A program made the translations under genes and the position numbers. The notes under the pieces are model-generated. The model ran no database searches. It was given only the letters and a program-made list of their open reading frames with translations, and was not told where the DNA came from. This document shows, piece after piece, positions 61,813 through 64,000 of a stretch of DNA of 64,000 nucleotides. Source of the stretch: an uncultured Roseobacter sp. (GTDB lineage: Bacteria > Pseudomonadota > Alphaproteobacteria > Rhodobacterales > Rhodobacteraceae); the NCBI RefSeq assembly GCF_947495025.1, contig NZ_CANLXG010000004.1, positions 124,001-188,000 on the forward strand, given 5' to 3'. Every line of letters begins with the position of its first letter. Position 1 is the stretch's first letter.

Positions 61813-62807
61813 TATTGCAGGCCGCCCGCGTCATGGCTTTTGAAATTGAGGAAAGCCACAGCTATCCGGCTGGTGAGTCGCAGCTGCGTATCCTGTCGAC
61901 AGCTGATCAGAGTGTTTTCGATCCGATCATCCGTGCGTTCCAGACCGAACATCCGGCGATCTCGATAACATACGATGTCGCGGGCAGCACTGCCGTGATG
62001 AGTGCCATTCTGGACGAGGGGGCTGCTTATGATCTGGTGATTTCCTCGGCAATGGATCTGCAGACAAAACTGGCAAATGACGGACTGGCCCTGGCGTACC
62101 GTTCAGAGGCCACCGCCCGTCTGCCGGACTGGGCCAGCTGGCGCGATATGGTCTTTGGGTTCACACAGGAACCGGCGGTGATCGTCGTGAATAACCGGCT
62201 CTTTGGTGATCTGCCTCTGCCGCAGAACCGTGCTGCGCTGATAGAACTGCTGCGGGACCACCCGGATATTTTCCGCAGGCGTATCGGCACCTATGATGTG
62301 CGCGTTTCCGGCCTGGGCTATCTGTTTGCCACGCAGGATTCCCGGAATACCGAAAGCTACTGGCGGCTGACCGAGGTGATGGGGCGGCTTGATACCAGGC
62401 TGTACTGCTGCTCGGGCGAGATGATCAGTGATGTCGCCAGCGGCGAGCTTGCGCTGGCATACAACGTACTGGGCTCCTACGCCCGTGCGCGGTTGCGCGA
62501 TACGCCCGGTATCCGCGTTGTTGAGATGGAGGATTTCGTATCGGTCATGCTGCGCTCGGCGCTGATCCCGGCGGGCGCAGATGCGGTCGAAGAGGCCGGC
62601 CAGATGATTGATTTTCTGGCAGCCATGGCAGAACGACCGGATCTGGCGGCACTGACCGGACTGCCACCGGTCAGCCTGGACGCGTCCGGCACGGACGAAC
62701 GGGTTCTGAGGCCGATCCGTCTGGGGCCGGGGCTGCTGGTTTTTCTGGACCGGATGCGGCGGGATACGTTTCTGCGCAGCTGGGTCAGTTCGGTCAAACA
62801 GCAATAG
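61782..62807 (+). CDS. Periplasmic binding protein coupled to the two-component system
   Basis: A 341-residue exported ABC-type solute-binding protein. Signal peptide residues 1-19 (cleavage after VMA), then LRILSTADQSVFDPIIRAF and GSTAVMSAILDEGAAYDLV, the start of a type II periplasmic fold. No permease or ATPase is adjacent, so it may serve signal sensing for the kinase instead of transport. Start ATG 61782 lies inside the kinase gene. Confidence 0.8.
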   Translation: MRHACLALLLILQAARVMAFEIEESHSYPAGESQLRILSTADQSVFDPIIRAFQTEHPAISITYDVAGSTAVMSAILDEGAAYDLVISSAMDLQTKLANDGLALAYRSEATARLPDWASWRDMVFGFTQEPAVIVVNNRLFGDLPLPQNRAALIELLRDHPDIFRRRIGTYDVRVSGLGYLFATQDSRNTESYWRLTEVMGRLDTRLYCCSGEMISDVASGELALAYNVLGSYARARLRDTPGIRVVEMEDFVSVMLRSALIPAGADAVEEAGQMIDFLAAMAERPDLAALTGLPPVSLDASGTDERVLRPIRLGPGLLVFLDRMRRDTFLRSWVSSVKQQ

Positions 62808-62808
62808 A

Positions 62809-63432
62809 TCAGCTGCGCGGCGGTGTGGACCTGTACACCGGCAGACGCCATCCGAATGCAAGAGAGCCAGCGCGCAGCGCCCAGGTCACAGCTGCGCAGA
62901 TGAGCAGCGGAATAATCGCATCGGGAAAGAAAGGACGCGCCACGGTACCTGCGGTCGCCCCTGCAAAGGCCGCTGTTACATAAAGCTCGCCCTGACGCAG
63001 CACGACCGGCACGTCGTTCAGTACAACATCACGCAGCAGACCCCCCATGCACCCCGTGATCGTACCCATCAACACCACAACCAGCGGCGGCTGACCGAGG
63101 GACAGCGCCACCCCCATGCCGGCGGGCACGGCTACGGCCAGCGCAAAGCTGTCCAGCCATATCAGTGTTCTGAGCCGGCTCTCAAACAGATGGGCCGTCA
63201 GATAGACAAGCACCGCTGCAGCACAGGCCACGGCGATGTATCCCGGCTGGGCAATCCAGAAAATCGGGTTTCGGTCGAGCAGCACGTCCCGCAGTGTGCC
63301 GCCGCCAACTGCTGTCAGGCAGGCAACAAAAGCAAACCCGACAACATCAAGCTGTTGCCGGCTTGCCACCAGCGCACCGGTCAGGGCAAAGACAAATACC
63401 GAAGCATAATCGAGCAGCGCCAGCAGGGTCAT
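62809..63432 (-). CDS. TRIC-like (UPF0126) membrane channel protein
   Basis: A 207-residue membrane protein with seven hydrophobic segments and the two conserved loops TAVGGGTLRDVLLDRNP and GCMGGLLRDVVLNDVP of the YadS/UPF0126 family, prokaryotic trimeric intracellular cation channels, thought to conduct K+ or related ions. ATG 63432 overlaps the rnhA stop (ATGA), so it is in an operon with rnhA. It ends 2 bp from the convergent binding-protein stop. Confidence 0.9.
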   Translation of the reverse strand: MTLLALLDYASVFVFALTGALVASRQQLDVVGFAFVACLTAVGGGTLRDVLLDRNPIFWIAQPGYIAVACAAAVLVYLTAHLFESRLRTLIWLDSFALAVAVPAGMGVALSLGQPPLVVVLMGTITGCMGGLLRDVVLNDVPVVLRQGELYVTAAFAGATAGTVARPFFPDAIIPLLICAAVTWALRAGSLAFGWRLPVYRSTPPRS

Positions 63433-63881
63433 TTCTTGTAAGGAGCCATGCCGGCGCGCGCCAGTTCGTCCGCACGTTCGTTTTGTGCATGCCCCGCGTG
63501 GCCCTTGACCCATTTCCAGGTCACATTGTGCTGCTGGTTGGCCGCATCGAGACGCTGCCAGAGTTCAGCGTTGGCAACGGGTTTCTTTGCTGCGTTCTTC
63601 CAGCCGTTCTTTTTCCAGCCGTGTATCCAGCCGGTAATACCGTTTTTGACGTAATTGCTGTCTGTCACGATGGTGATGGTGCTCGTCCGGCTCAGGCTTT
63701 CGAGCGCGCTGATGGCCGCCATCAGCTCCATCCGGTTGTTCGTGGTCTGCGGCTCTCCGCCCTTGAGTTCACGCTCTTTGACCACCTTGTCCCCGTCCAT
63801 TGCGCGTAACAATGCACCCCAGCCGCCAGGACCCGGATTGCCCGAACAGGCACCGTCTGTGTATGCAAAAAGTTCAGGCAT
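63429..63881 (-). CDS. rnhA: Ribonuclease HI
   Basis: A 150-residue enzyme, E. coli RnhA being 155. Catalytic acidic residues: Asp 9 in YTDGACSGNPGPGGWG, Glu 52 in RMELMA, Asp 74 in TDSNYV and Asp 138 in NERADELA. It cleaves RNA in RNA-DNA hybrids. ATG 63881. It overlaps the truncated upstream gene and the TRIC gene, so it belongs to a tight operon. Confidence 0.96.
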   Translation of the reverse strand: MPELFAYTDGACSGNPGPGGWGALLRAMDGDKVVKERELKGGEPQTTNNRMELMAAISALESLSRTSTITIVTDSNYVKNGITGWIHGWKKNGWKNAAKKPVANAELWQRLDAANQQHNVTWKWVKGHAGHAQNERADELARAGMAPYKK

Positions 63882-64000
63882 GTGCAGCGAGGCTTATCCA
63901 CGCGGCATCTGTGCCGTCAAGGCCCTTGCCAATGCCTTCTGCGCGCCTGGTTACTGTCATGCCGGCGGCTTCCAGCAGACCTGTCAGTTCCGTGTCAGTG
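63874..64000 (-). CDS. C-terminal fragment of an unknown gene
   Basis: The minus-strand frame reads TELTGLLEAAGMTVTRR and ends GTDAAWISLAAHA with a stop at 63874-63876, overlapping the start of rnhA. The upstream part is beyond the window. The LLEAAGMTVT segment resembles the end of SAM-dependent methyltransferases, but that is a weak guess. Confidence 0.5.
   Translation of the reverse strand, partial: TDTELTGLLEAAGMTVTRRAEGIGKGLDGTDAAWISLAAHA

Overview
The window reads as a chromosomal segment of a marine alphaproteobacterium of the Roseobacter group (Rhodobacterales). The evidence is indirect: generally GC-rich coding sequence, a class I lysyl-tRNA synthetase, an NDUFS4-type complex I accessory subunit, VPLPA-CTERM sorting signals, a RutR/PreTA pyrimidine catabolism operon with a NitT/TauT-type ABC transporter, and TTT (Tct) transport genes. 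No plasmid, phage or CRISPR hallmark was found. Genes are dense, with many 1-4 bp overlaps inside operons.

Layout. 1-10.6 kb: reductive pyrimidine degradation (preT, preA, rutR, beta-ureidopropionase, two small unknown coupled genes, dihydropyrimidinase, ABC uptake system), with a RutR-like operator at 3266-3281 and a strong terminator after the binding protein. 10.6-18.5 kb: small membrane proteins, a probable small RNA locus (about 11490-11637), two VPLPA-CTERM surface proteins, a histidine-phosphatase-like lipoprotein, a solitary AT-richer HEPN-domain gene and ettA. 18.5-27.5 kb: a TetR/glycosyltransferase pair with CATG-centred operator repeats, several unknown membrane or envelope proteins including a pentapeptide-repeat protein and a DUF900 lipoprotein, a MOSC protein and nadD. 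27.6-34 kb: dacB, a TerB-like protein, class I lysS and small periplasmic or outer-membrane proteins. 33.2-37.6 kb: a hairpin repeat cluster, an AT-richer HNH gene tucked 1 bp behind uvrB, and a possible GExH/GxxH enzyme or toxin resembling eCIS-type effectors. 37.6-43.2 kb: radC, an NDUFS4-like gene, a GNAT gene, tRNA-Arg(UCU), and a divergent pair of a large TPR protein and a VWA protein with a VPxPA-CTERM tail. 43.2-49.5 kb: ankyrin protein, katG, divergent oxyR, and a PLP desulfhydrase-family gene. 49.6-54.2 kb: a compact glucosylglycerol osmolyte locus (ggpS, HAD phosphatase, gpsA) beside divergent galU. 54.2-62.8 kb: D-lyxose isomerase, DUF4387 and AtuA-like genes, the TctABC transporter, and a divergent TctDE-like two-component system followed by a periplasmic binding protein. 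62.8-64 kb: TRIC-type channel, rnhA and a truncated gene.

How it fits together. The first 10 kb imports and degrades pyrimidines to beta-alanine, ammonia and CO2 under RutR. The ggp locus builds a compatible solute from glycerol-3-phosphate and nucleotide glucose. The Tct block imports an unknown organic acid that AtuA/DUF4387 may process. katG, oxyR and probably the ankyrin gene deal with peroxide. The most unusual items are the two uncharacterised coupled genes in the pyrimidine operon, the eCIS-effector-like GETH protein, the HNH gene fused into the uvrB transcription unit, the solitary HEPN gene, the structured ORF-free RNA candidate, and a non-cyanobacterial glucosylglycerol operon using a different phosphatase type.
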